NCBI GenBank assembly: GCA_009787685.1
Contig: WQSV01000108.1
Coordinates: 1 to 5,601, forward strand
DNA: 5,601 bases
Direction: 5' to 3'
Source of the DNA: Bacillota bacterium
GTDB lineage: Bacteria; Bacillota; Clostridia; Christensenellales; Pumilibacteraceae
Part shown: positions 1 through 5,121 of the stretch, piece after piece
Layout: each line of letters opens with the position of its first letter
Numbering within the stretch: position 1 is the first letter of the stretch
Position numbers and translations under genes: made by a program
The notes under the pieces: generated by a model
What the model saw: the letters and a program-made list of their open reading frames with translations, nothing else
The model's database searches: none
What the model was told of the DNA's origin: nothing

Positions 1-1749
1 AAGGGAAGTCAAGATTTCTTTCACTATTTCGCTTGCGACTCCACCCCCAGTGACGGGACGAATGTCGCCCCACTCATCTCCTCCAAGCCAAACTGCAATT
101 GTGAAATTTTTATTGAATGCTATTGAATATGCGTCAGTGTTCCCAACACTCGTCCCAACAGTTCCAGTCTTTGCTCCGACTTCGTCAAAATCCTTTAGTT
201 TTTTTGCAGTCCCAGTTTTTGCACACTCAAAAAGCATTTCTCTCATCAAAAAAGCTGTTGCAGGGGAGAGAACTTTTGTTTCTTTTTTTTCGCGTCTGAA
301 GAGATATTTGCCGTCATAAGTTTGGATGCTCTCAATCACACATGGCGAAGAAAACATTCCATCGTTCGCAAAAGGCAGATAACTCCCAGCGATTTCAGTC
401 AAAGTATTTCCATATCTAAGTCCGCCAAGAGCGATAGTCAGACTGTTATCGCTTGGGGCAAAATTGACCCCGGATGCCATTGCATATCTCTTTGCAGTTG
501 AGACTCCAACCATTTCAATCAATCTGGCCGCAACAACATTTGAACTGTTTGAAAGGCTCTCTTGAACAGTTGTCCAACCTTCATATTGTCCTCGATAGTT
601 TCGAGGTTTATAGGACCCGAATGAAATAGGGGAGTCTTTTATTGGTGTGATTGGAAGTGCTATCTTTCTTTCAATTGCTGGAGCATAGCACAAAATCGGC
701 TTCAAAGTTGAGCCGGGTTGACGTTTAATGTTGGTTATGTTTCGTTTTGAGTTTGAAAAAATTCCGACAATTTCACTTGTTGAGTTGTCAATAATAATCG
801 CTTTAAAAACAGTGTCGCATGTTGGAAGAAGGTTCTCAATGCTCTTGAAATTAATGTCATTTCTCAAATTTGTCTTCACAATAACTCCACGTTTTGCAAC
901 ATCGTTTTCATTGATTTTTAAAATTTTTGCTGTGTTATGTCTGACATAATTCAAGTAATGGTTATGCTTGGTTTGGCCAATGTTTTTTATCTCAATGTCG
1001 CTCTCTTTTGCGTTTTTGTAGTCATGCTCACTTATCATATTTTGAATTTTCATTTGATTAAGCACCAAATCTCGGCGTTTAATGGCATTCTCTAGTCTTG
1101 AATAGGGATTGTATCGTGATGGATTATTAATAATTCCAGCAAGAATAGCTCCTTCAGAAAGTGTTAATTCACTCGCTTCTTTTCCAAAAAAAACACGAGA
1201 TGCTGTCCCAATTCCATAGACTCCGGGAGCAAAATACAAAACATTCAAATAGATTTCAAGAATTTCATCTTTTGAATATTTTCGCTCTAGAGAAATGGAT
1301 AGTCTTGCTTCATCAAGTTTTCGTTTCAATTTTTTCTCGCCCGTTAAATGAGTGTTTTTGATGAGTTGTTGTGAAATAGTTGAGCCACCTTGCGAATAAC
1401 GATTGTTTCTTGCATTTTGATAAATAGCTCTCAAAACACTCGTCTTGTCAACACCATCATGCTCATAAAAACGTTTGTCCTCAATTGCAATAAAAGCATT
1501 TTTAACATTTTGTGGGATTTCATCAAATGCAACAAACCGAAAACTACGCGGGCTGAAAATTTCATTTCCTTCGCTGTCAAGATAGACAGTGTTCAGTTGC
1601 TTTGTCTCCAGTTTTGAGCTGTCCAAATTTGAAAACCCATGAAGCCGAACATTCGGTTCAATCGCCAAAGCAAGAACAATCGAAGCAACCAAGAGTGAAA
1701 GCAGTGCAATGCCAGCAATAGTTTTCAAGACAAATTTAAAAGTTTTCAT
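1..1749 (-). CDS. Class A penicillin-binding protein (bifunctional transglycosylase/transpeptidase), 3' end beyond window
   Basis: This protein polymerises lipid II into glycan strands and cross-links the stem peptides, working at the outer face of the membrane. All 583 visible codons are open. Residues 6-30 are a single N-terminal membrane anchor. The GT51 transglycosylase domain follows: EDKRFYEH at 90-97 (E90 the expected catalytic Glu), GGSTISQQ at 121-128, RKLDE at 143-147 (second Glu E147), EILEIYLN at 162-169 and FFGK at 187-190. The transpeptidase domain carries the nucleophile motif STLK at 347-350, SSN at 402-404 and KTGT at 527-530. All catalytic motifs are intact. Only about the last part of the transpeptidase fold and any C-terminal tail are missing. 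Start ATG is at 1747-1749, directly before the membrane segment; an in-frame ATG at 1774-1776 would add nine residues. Neither has a clear Shine-Dalgarno. The gene is divergent from the two-component system. Family is certain; the exact paralogue is not. Confidence 0.96.
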   Translation of the reverse strand, partial: MKTFKFVLKTIAGIALLSLLVASIVLALAIEPNVRLHGFSNLDSSKLETKQLNTVYLDSEGNEIFSPRSFRFVAFDEIPQNVKNAFIAIEDKRFYEHDGVDKTSVLRAIYQNARNNRYSQGGSTISQQLIKNTHLTGEKKLKRKLDEARLSISLERKYSKDEILEIYLNVLYFAPGVYGIGTASRVFFGKEASELTLSEGAILAGIINNPSRYNPYSRLENAIKRRDLVLNQMKIQNMISEHDYKNAKESDIEIKNIGQTKHNHYLNYVRHNTAKILKINENDVAKRGVIVKTNLRNDINFKSIENLLPTCDTVFKAIIIDNSTSEIVGIFSNSKRNITNIKRQPGSTLKPILCYAPAIERKIALPITPIKDSPISFGSYKPRNYRGQYEGWTTVQESLSNSSNVVAARLIEMVGVSTAKRYAMASGVNFAPSDNSLTIALGGLRYGNTLTEIAGSYLPFANDGMFSSPCVIESIQTYDGKYLFRREKKETKVLSPATAFLMREMLFECAKTGTAKKLKDFDEVGAKTGTVGTSVGNTDAYSIAFNKNFTIAVWLGGDEWGDIRPVTGGGVASEIVKEILTSL

Positions 1750-1762
1750 GCAATTAGTATTA

Positions 1763-1773
1763 GTCAATTTGAC
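1763..1773. promoter_or_regulatory. Perfect 11-bp palindrome in the divergent spacer (candidate operator)
   Basis: GTCAA-T-TTGAC is a perfect 5-bp inverted repeat around one base. It lies 14 bases upstream of the penicillin-binding protein ATG and about 30 bases upstream of the regulator's -10 element, where a regulator could affect either gene. A palindrome this short can arise by chance in AT-rich DNA, and OmpR-family regulators more often bind direct repeats, so the role is speculative. Confidence 0.25.
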
Positions 1774-1804
1774 CATAAAATTACTAGGAGTTACTCATTT
1801 TGTG

Positions 1805-1813
1805 TGGTATAAT
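1805..1813 (+). promoter_or_regulatory. Extended -10 promoter of the two-component operon
   Basis: TGGTATAAT is a perfect consensus -10 hexamer (1808-1813) with the TGn extension (TG at 1805-1806). The hexamer 17 bases upstream, TAGGAG at 1785-1790, is not a good -35, which is usual for extended -10 promoters. Only six bases separate the hexamer from the regulator ATG at 1820, so transcription would be expected to start at or within a base or two of the A of the start codon. There is no room for a ribosome binding site. Confidence 0.65.
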
Positions 1814-1819
1814 CATCTT

Positions 1820-2482
1820 ATGAAATATAATGTCTTGATGGTTGACGATGAAGTGATGCTCGCAAAAATGACCGCGGAATATTTCAATGCATTTGGTGTT
1901 GAGACTTTTGCAGTGTCATCTGCAAATGAGTGCTTGGAGTTTTTGGATCAACATCAAGCGGATTTGATTCTTCTTGATATCAATCTTGCTGAAAGTAGTG
2001 GCTTTGATTTGTGCAAAACAATCAGAAAAGATTATGACACTCCAATATTTTTTGTCTCTGCTAGAGTGTCGACTGAAGATATGTTGATTGCGTTGAATAT
2101 CGGAGGTGATGACTATATCACGAAACCATACGATCTCAACGTTTTGCTTGCGAAAATTAAAGCACGATTAAAAAGGGAAGAAGACAAAAAAGGTGTGATA
2201 TCAATAGTCCAAGTTGCTGGTTTAAAAATTGATCACATCAAAATGAAAGCATATTTGAAGGATGTTGATTTGGATTTAAAGCCAAAGGAATTCAAACTAT
2301 TAGCATATTTTGTTCTAAACAGAAACAAGGTTGTTTCAAAAGAAGCAATATTAGCAGAGGTTTGGGGCGACACTTTTATCACAGACGGTGCTATCAATGT
2401 CCAAGTTTCAAGGTTGAGAGAAAAATTGGGTGATGAAAAAATAAAAACAGTGTGGGGGCAGGGTTATATTTTTGAAACATAG
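1820..2482 (+). CDS. OmpR/PhoB-family response regulator
   Basis: A 220-residue DNA-binding response regulator, the usual length for the OmpR family. The receiver domain covers about residues 2-118: acidic pocket D9-D10, phospho-acceptor D53 (LILLDINL), switch serine S80 and the conserved K102-P103. A short linker leads to a winged-helix DNA-binding domain from about 130 to 220, with the recognition-helix region near 188-203 (DGAINVQVSRLREKLG) and the C-terminal hairpin ending GQGYIFET. The start at 1820 gives the normal N-terminus MKYNVLMVDDE; the reading frame is open back to an ATG at 1709, but that extra 37 residues run over the promoter and the opposite gene and match no receiver domain. 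The 3' end overlaps the kinase by 11 bases, showing a translationally coupled pair. Expected targets include its own operon and possibly the divergent penicillin-binding protein, but this is inferred from position only. Confidence 0.96.
   Translation: MKYNVLMVDDEVMLAKMTAEYFNAFGVETFAVSSANECLEFLDQHQADLILLDINLAESSGFDLCKTIRKDYDTPIFFVSARVSTEDMLIALNIGGDDYITKPYDLNVLLAKIKARLKREEDKKGVISIVQVAGLKIDHIKMKAYLKDVDLDLKPKEFKLLAYFVLNRNKVVSKEAILAEVWGDTFITDGAINVQVSRLREKLGDEKIKTVWGQGYIFET
2454..2474 (+). promoter_or_regulatory. G-rich translation start region and TTG start codon of the kinase
   Basis: The kinase frame has no ATG before the first membrane helix, and TTG at 2472-2474 gives the natural N-terminus MKHRIVV. 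Upstream, inside the regulator gene, is a G-rich stretch with GGGGG at 2454-2458 and AGGG at 2460-2463, the latter eight bases from the TTG. This is a plausible but imperfect Shine-Dalgarno. A GTG six codons in is the main alternative start. Coupling to translation of the regulator is likely. Confidence 0.45.
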
Positions 2483-3719
2483 AATTGTGGTCATTTTAAT
2501 TATTCTTGCCATTTTTGTAGTCAGTGGAATTTTGATTTGGGATGCAGTTGATGGAAGAAATTTTTCGCCCGACATCGTTGAAATAAACCGTATTAGGGTA
2601 AGTATTGAAAACACCGAGAACTTTGACAATCTTGGTGCAAATTTTGAATATGATTTCACTGTTATTTCAAATGAGGGCAGTGTTTTGTTCAGCACAAAAA
2701 ACACCGAAAAAATGCTTCTTGAACAAAGATTAAACAACGCGATTAGCAATTCTGATGTTGTGATTGCTTTTAGTGATGGCTATATTATTATTTATTTGGG
2801 TCACTTTAGAGAGAGAAACAAGTCTCTAAGAATTGCATTGATTGCTTCATTAAGTGTTTTATTGATTGCTTTGACTCTTGGATACTATGCTTATATGAGA
2901 CATTTTTTGTATCGTCCTTTTAAAAAATTAAAAAATTTTGCAGGCGAGATTGCAACGGGTAATCTTGACACCCTGCTTCCAATGGACAAAGACAATTTGT
3001 TCGGAGAATTCAGCGCAAGTTTTGACATAATGAGAGAGGAATTGAAGATGGCAAGACAAAGACTGATTGATGAAGAAAAAAGTAAAAAAGAACTAATTGC
3101 AACTCTTAGTCACGACATTAAAACTCCAATAGCAATAGTGAGGGTTGCAAGTGAACTGCTTGAAATGGGTGAAAAAGACGAGAAAAAACTTTCAAATATC
3201 AAAGCAATAAAAGGCAAGACTCATGAAATCGATATTTTGCTCACAGACTTGTTTAGTTCAGCCTTGGAAGATTTGACTGAATTAAAAATTAATATCACTG
3301 ACATTTCATCAAAAGAAATCCAAGACAGTATCTTGGGAGTTGATTCATTGAACAAAGTTTCTCTAGAGAATGAGGCTCCAGATTGTTTAATGAAAGGTGA
3401 TACTTTGCGTTTAAGTCAAGTGTTTGGAAACATCATTTCCAATTCCTACAAGTATTCAAACAGTGAAATAATAGTTTCATTTGTTCTTGAAGAAAAATTT
3501 CTGACAATTTCAATCAAGGACAACGGCAATTCTTTGAAGAAAGAAGAGGTTTCTCTGCTGACTCAAAAGTTCTATCGCGGAGAAAACGCGCAAGGAAAAC
3601 ACGGAGCAGGACTAGGGCTCTATATTTCCTCAAAACTAATCAAAAAAATGGGTGGACATTTAAAAATAACCCAAGAACCCGACGGATTAAAGGTCGAAAT
3701 CAAATTAGCATTGAGCTAA
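2472..3719 (+). CDS. Membrane sensor histidine kinase (HAMP-HisKA-HATPase_c)
   Basis: The 415-residue partner of the preceding regulator. It senses an outside or membrane signal and passes phosphate from its histidine to D53 of the regulator. Membrane segments lie at about residues 4-23 and 118-142, flanking an extracytoplasmic loop of about 90 residues with no recognised fold. A HAMP linker follows (about 145-198), then the dimerisation/phospho-acceptor helix with LSHDIKTP at 212-219 (H214). The ATP-binding domain shows the N-box (N320 and N324), the G1 box DNG at 350-352, an F-box-like KFYRGE at 366-371 and the G2 box GAGLGL at 378-383. Every catalytic box is present, so it should be active. 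It starts at TTG inside the end of the regulator gene. The loop is longer than in loop-less BceS-type kinases, so direct ligand sensing is possible. The signal cannot be named from the sequence. Confidence 0.95.
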   Translation: MKHRIVVILIILAIFVVSGILIWDAVDGRNFSPDIVEINRIRVSIENTENFDNLGANFEYDFTVISNEGSVLFSTKNTEKMLLEQRLNNAISNSDVVIAFSDGYIIIYLGHFRERNKSLRIALIASLSVLLIALTLGYYAYMRHFLYRPFKKLKNFAGEIATGNLDTLLPMDKDNLFGEFSASFDIMREELKMARQRLIDEEKSKKELIATLSHDIKTPIAIVRVASELLEMGEKDEKKLSNIKAIKGKTHEIDILLTDLFSSALEDLTELKINITDISSKEIQDSILGVDSLNKVSLENEAPDCLMKGDTLRLSQVFGNIISNSYKYSNSEIIVSFVLEEKFLTISIKDNGNSLKKEEVSLLTQKFYRGENAQGKHGAGLGLYISSKLIKKMGGHLKITQEPDGLKVEIKLALS

Positions 3720-3744
3720 AAGCAGACACAAAATTTTAAGACAT

Positions 3745-3753
3745 TGCTATTAT
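3745..3753 (+). promoter_or_regulatory. Candidate extended -10 promoter after the kinase gene
   Basis: TGCTATTAT is an extended -10 element with one mismatch in the hexamer (TATTAT, 3748-3753). The same nine bases recur at 3973-3981 in a much stronger promoter. The best -35 here is only CAGACA at 3723-3728 with a 19-base spacer, so activity would rest on the extended -10. Its downstream half is also part of an 11-bp dyad, ATTAT-C-ATAAT (3749-3759), which could be an operator. Transcription would start near 3760 and no long reading frame follows. Confidence 0.35.
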
Positions 3754-3772
3754 CATAATGGTAGTATTGGTG

Positions 3773-3812
3773 TAATTTGCCTGCTCATTACAAGGAAAGA
3801 GCTGGCAATTTA
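3773..3812 (+). other. Long imperfect hairpin with two symmetric T-T mismatches
   Basis: Arms 3773-3786 and 3799-3812 pair as three stacked blocks: GCTC with GAGC next to a 12-base loop, TTGCC with GGCAA, and TAA with TTA, separated by T-T mismatches at 3782/3803 and 3776/3809. That is 12 Watson-Crick pairs in a 40-base span. It is followed only by ATTTAAAC-type sequence rather than a proper T-run, so at best it is a weak terminator for the kinase operon; it may instead be a structured RNA element. Confidence 0.5.
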
Positions 3813-3856
3813 AACTAGTCACGAAGGTAGATAATCGTTGGTGAGTATGCAAAATT

Positions 3857-3892
3857 ACTGGATGATGGTCATTAGGACGGTGTTGTTTTTTT
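3857..3892 (+). terminator. Weak candidate intrinsic terminator
   Basis: Seven Ts at 3886-3892 follow a poor stem: ATGA (3862-3865) with TCAT (3869-3872), surrounded by ACTG (3857-3860) with CGGT (3878-3881, one wobble). The stem is AT-rich and interrupted, with four unpaired bases between it and the T-run. It could end transcripts from the kinase operon or from the candidate small RNA before the next promoter. Confidence 0.25.
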
Positions 3893-3920
3893 CTGTTAAA
3901 ATGAACTTAGAATCTTAATG

Positions 3921-3943
3921 AAAAATTTATGGAATAAATTTTT
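3921..3943. repeat. Perfect 10-bp AT-only inverted repeat upstream of the small-protein promoter
   Basis: AAAAATTTAT (3921-3930) and ATAAATTTTT (3934-3943) are perfect inverse copies around GGA. The repeat ends nine bases before the -35 element at 3953. In that place it could be a regulator binding site, an AT-rich UP element for the polymerase alpha subunit, or an AT-rich terminator of upstream transcription. The sequence alone does not decide between these. Confidence 0.55.
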
Positions 3944-3952
3944 TGGAAAGCG

Positions 3953-3981
3953 TTGACAAAATGGAAAATATGTGCTATTAT
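3953..3981 (+). promoter_or_regulatory. Near-consensus sigma-70/sigma-A promoter
   Basis: A perfect -35 TTGACA (3953-3958), a 17-base spacer and a -10 TATTAT (3976-3981, one mismatch) with a TG extension at 3973-3974. Transcription should start near 3988, about ten bases before the ATG at 3998. It is the strongest promoter in the window and drives the small protein and, by read-through, probably the ABC ATPase. Confidence 0.8.
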
Positions 3982-3997
3982 TAAAGCAAAACAACAA

Positions 3998-4285
3998 ATG
4001 GTAGGACGAAACAAAATAAAAAAACGAATTTTGAAATTAATATTGATGACAGTTTTGACAGTGTTTTTTGTGGTGCCGATGATTGGGAGTGGAAGAGAGA
4101 TGACATTTGGAGAATATCGTGAGATGCGATTTGAACAGTTGCAAAGTCATGTCAATTCAAAAAACGAAGCTGATTTCACGGTTGAAAATTGGACGAAGCT
4201 TCAAGAACATGTTGAATATTGGCTTGGAAAAATTGCTGGGGCAGTTGATTTGTTGGAAGTTTGGGAGTTTGCTAACATGGCATGA
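3998..4285 (+). CDS. Small secreted or membrane-anchored protein (95 aa), function unknown
   Basis: I do not recognise a family with confidence. The N-terminus is basic (K and R at residues 4-10), followed by a hydrophobic segment at about 11-29 ending near PMIGSG, typical of a signal peptide or single anchor; there is no lipobox cysteine. The remaining 65 residues are polar, rich in Glu and aromatic residues and probably helical. The stretch FTVENWTKLQEHVE (60-73) resembles the helical start of FIVAR-type repeats found in Gram-positive surface proteins, a weak similarity judged by eye. The frame opens farther upstream at a TTG at 3953, but that is the promoter -35, so ATG 3998 is preferred. 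No Shine-Dalgarno is visible. It ends at TGA; read through, only 13 more codons would follow. The strong promoter upstream and the signal-like N-terminus argue that it is real. It may be a partner of the sensor kinase or of the ABC ATPase, or a remnant of a larger surface protein. Confidence 0.65.
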   Translation: MVGRNKIKKRILKLILMTVLTVFFVVPMIGSGREMTFGEYREMRFEQLQSHVNSKNEADFTVENWTKLQEHVEYWLGKIAGAVDLLEVWEFANMA

Positions 4286-4351
4286 GATAGAATATGTGAA
4301 ATATGGAGAGTAGAGCAGGTAGTTTAGAAAGTAAGAAAATAATATCTAACA

Positions 4352-4365
4352 GCGCGGGCTCGCGC
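4352..4365. other. GC-rich 5-bp hairpin in the leader of the ABC gene
   Basis: GCGCG (4352-4356) and CGCGC (4361-4365) pair around the tetraloop GGCT. The patch stands out as a GC-only island in AT-rich sequence. An A-run follows it rather than a T-run, so it is not an intrinsic terminator on the plus strand, and on the minus strand the T-run precedes the stem. It may stabilise or expose the GGAG that follows at 4366-4369. Confidence 0.35.
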
Positions 4366-4379
4366 GGAGAAAAAAAGTT

Positions 4380-4454
4380 ATGACGAGATTGCTAGTGAGC
4401 ATGCTTGGTCTTTCTTTAAAAATAAAACCCGACAGAACAGTCGAAAACTGTTGA
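4380..4454 (+). CDS. Possible 24-codon leader peptide upstream of the ABC ATPase
   Basis: ATG at 4380-4382 opens a 24-codon frame (beginning MTRLLVSMLG, ending TVENC) that stops with TGA at 4452-4454, sixteen bases before the ABC start. A GGAG at 4366-4369 sits ten bases upstream of the ATG and is the best Shine-Dalgarno-like sequence seen before any start here. The stop codon lies in the right arm of an inverted repeat (4436-4452). The arrangement resembles a leader peptide controlling a downstream gene. Such short frames are common by chance, so this is a weak call. Confidence 0.2.
   Translation: MTRLLVSMLGLSLKIKPDRTVENC
4436..4452 (+). promoter_or_regulatory. 6-bp inverted repeat just upstream of the ABC start
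   Basis: AACAGT (4436-4441) pairs with ACTGTT (4447-4452) around CGAAA. The hairpin lies 18 bases before the ABC ATG, where the ribosome or a DNA-binding protein would meet it. A second short palindrome, GTTGACAAC (4450-4458), overlaps its right arm. Either could be an operator or a translational control hairpin; neither is long enough to be sure. Confidence 0.3.
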
Positions 4455-4470
4455 CAACTTTAAAAAATCA

Positions 4471-5118
4471 ATGATTAATATTAATGATATTTCAAAAAGA
4501 TATGGCGATTTTTTTGCCTTGGAAAATATTTCTCTTCAAGTTGATGAAGGGGAGTTTTTGGCGATAGTTGGAGCGTCTGGAAGTGGAAAATCAACGCTTC
4601 TCAACATTATTGGTCAAATTGAAAAGCCAACAGCAGGTGATATTTTGGTTGAGAATATTTCAACTATTTCATTAAGCGAGAAGGAAAGGGCGCAATTGAG
4701 AAACTCCACTTTTGGCTACATTTTTCAGCAATTTTATCTTGAACCACTTTATTCACTTTTCAAAAATATTGAAATTCCATTAATCATCGCAGGAGAAAAA
4801 AAATCGATTCGACATGAAAAAATTCATGAAGCCCTCAAAATGGTGGGACTTCATGAAAAATCAAAACAAGTTTCTGCAACACTTTCTGGAGGGGAAAAAC
4901 AGCGCGCTGCAATAGCACGAGCCCTTGTTACTAATCCGAAAATTGTTCTTGCTGATGAGCCTTGTGGAAACCTCGATTCAAAAAACACTGAAATAATTCT
5001 CGGACACCTCAAAGAAATCAACAATAGTGGAAAGACCGTCCTAATGGTCACTCACAATATGGATGATATTAGTTATGCAACAAGAACAATAAAGTTAGTT
5101 GACGGGAAAGTCGAATAA
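4471..5118 (+). CDS. ABC transporter ATP-binding protein, LolD/MacB/BceA type
   Basis: A 215-residue cytoplasmic ATPase subunit that would power a separate membrane permease. Motifs in order: A-loop Y11, Walker A GASGSGKST at 34-42, Q-loop Q86 (YIFQQF), signature LSGGE at 138-142, Walker B IVLADEP at 158-164 with catalytic E163, D-loop GNLDS at 166-170 and switch H195. The length and the FQQF and GNLD wording match the MacB/LolD/BceA group, whose partners are FtsX-like permeases for lipoprotein release, antimicrobial-peptide resistance or macrolide export. The start fits the family N-terminus (MININDISKRYG). There is no clear Shine-Dalgarno. The nearest good promoter is 3953-3981, so it is probably cotranscribed with the small protein across a 185-base gap. 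No permease gene follows; the next gene is convergent. It must pair with a permease encoded elsewhere, or the partner has been lost. Confidence 0.95.
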   Translation: MININDISKRYGDFFALENISLQVDEGEFLAIVGASGSGKSTLLNIIGQIEKPTAGDILVENISTISLSEKERAQLRNSTFGYIFQQFYLEPLYSLFKNIEIPLIIAGEKKSIRHEKIHEALKMVGLHEKSKQVSATLSGGEKQRAAIARALVTNPKIVLADEPCGNLDSKNTEIILGHLKEINNSGKTVLMVTHNMDDISYATRTIKLVDGKVE

Positions 5119-5121
5119 TTT

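Larger units (their letters stand above)
3760..3892 (+). ncRNA. Possible small RNA or weak terminator region between kinase and small protein
   Basis: This stretch holds no credible protein gene. It begins just after the candidate promoter at 3745-3753, contains a long imperfect hairpin (3773-3812), and ends at a run of seven Ts. A transcript of about 130 bases is therefore possible. I do not recognise it as tRNA, tmRNA, SRP RNA, 6S RNA or a named riboswitch. It could equally be just the kinase 3' untranslated region with a terminator. No comparative evidence is available. Confidence 0.22.

Noticed and set aside
208..219. A second KTGT motif in the penicillin-binding protein (residues 511-514)
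   Set aside because: It falls where the family usually has the GTGxxA segment preceding the true KTGT at 527-530; the resemblance is a coincidence of wording, not a duplicated active site.
50..1617. Several plus-strand open frames of 60-90 codons across 50-1617
   Set aside because: They lie opposite the penicillin-binding protein, whose motifs are all present on the minus strand; their translations show no family features.
1709..1819. Longer N-terminus for the response regulator starting at ATG 1709
   Set aside because: The extra 37 residues cross the extended -10 promoter and the start of the opposite gene, and receiver domains begin as MKYNVLMVDDE does at 1820.
2408..2749. Minus-strand frame of 113 codons over the regulator-kinase junction
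   Set aside because: It is the shadow of two well-supported genes and has no recognisable features.
3953..3997. TTG start for the small protein at 3953
   Set aside because: This TTG is the first half of the -35 TTGACA, so it would not be in the transcript. The ATG at 3998 gives a sensible signal-like N-terminus.
4107..4313. 68-codon plus-strand frame overlapping the small protein
   Set aside because: It is out of frame with the gene behind the strong promoter, has no signal or domain features, and is best explained as a shadow.
4283..4326. TGA read as an amino acid at the end of the small protein
   Set aside because: Read-through adds only 13 unremarkable codons before TAG at 4324-4326, and no other in-frame TGA in the real genes supports recoding.
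4352..4377. GC-rich hairpin as an intrinsic terminator
   Set aside because: It is followed by As, not Ts, on the plus strand; on the minus strand the T-run would come before the stem.
4451..4479. TTGACA (4451-4456) as promoter of the ABC ATPase
   Set aside because: The best -10, ATTAAT (4474-4479), lies inside the gene, so transcription would begin after the start codon, and the next downstream ATG (4484) is out of frame.
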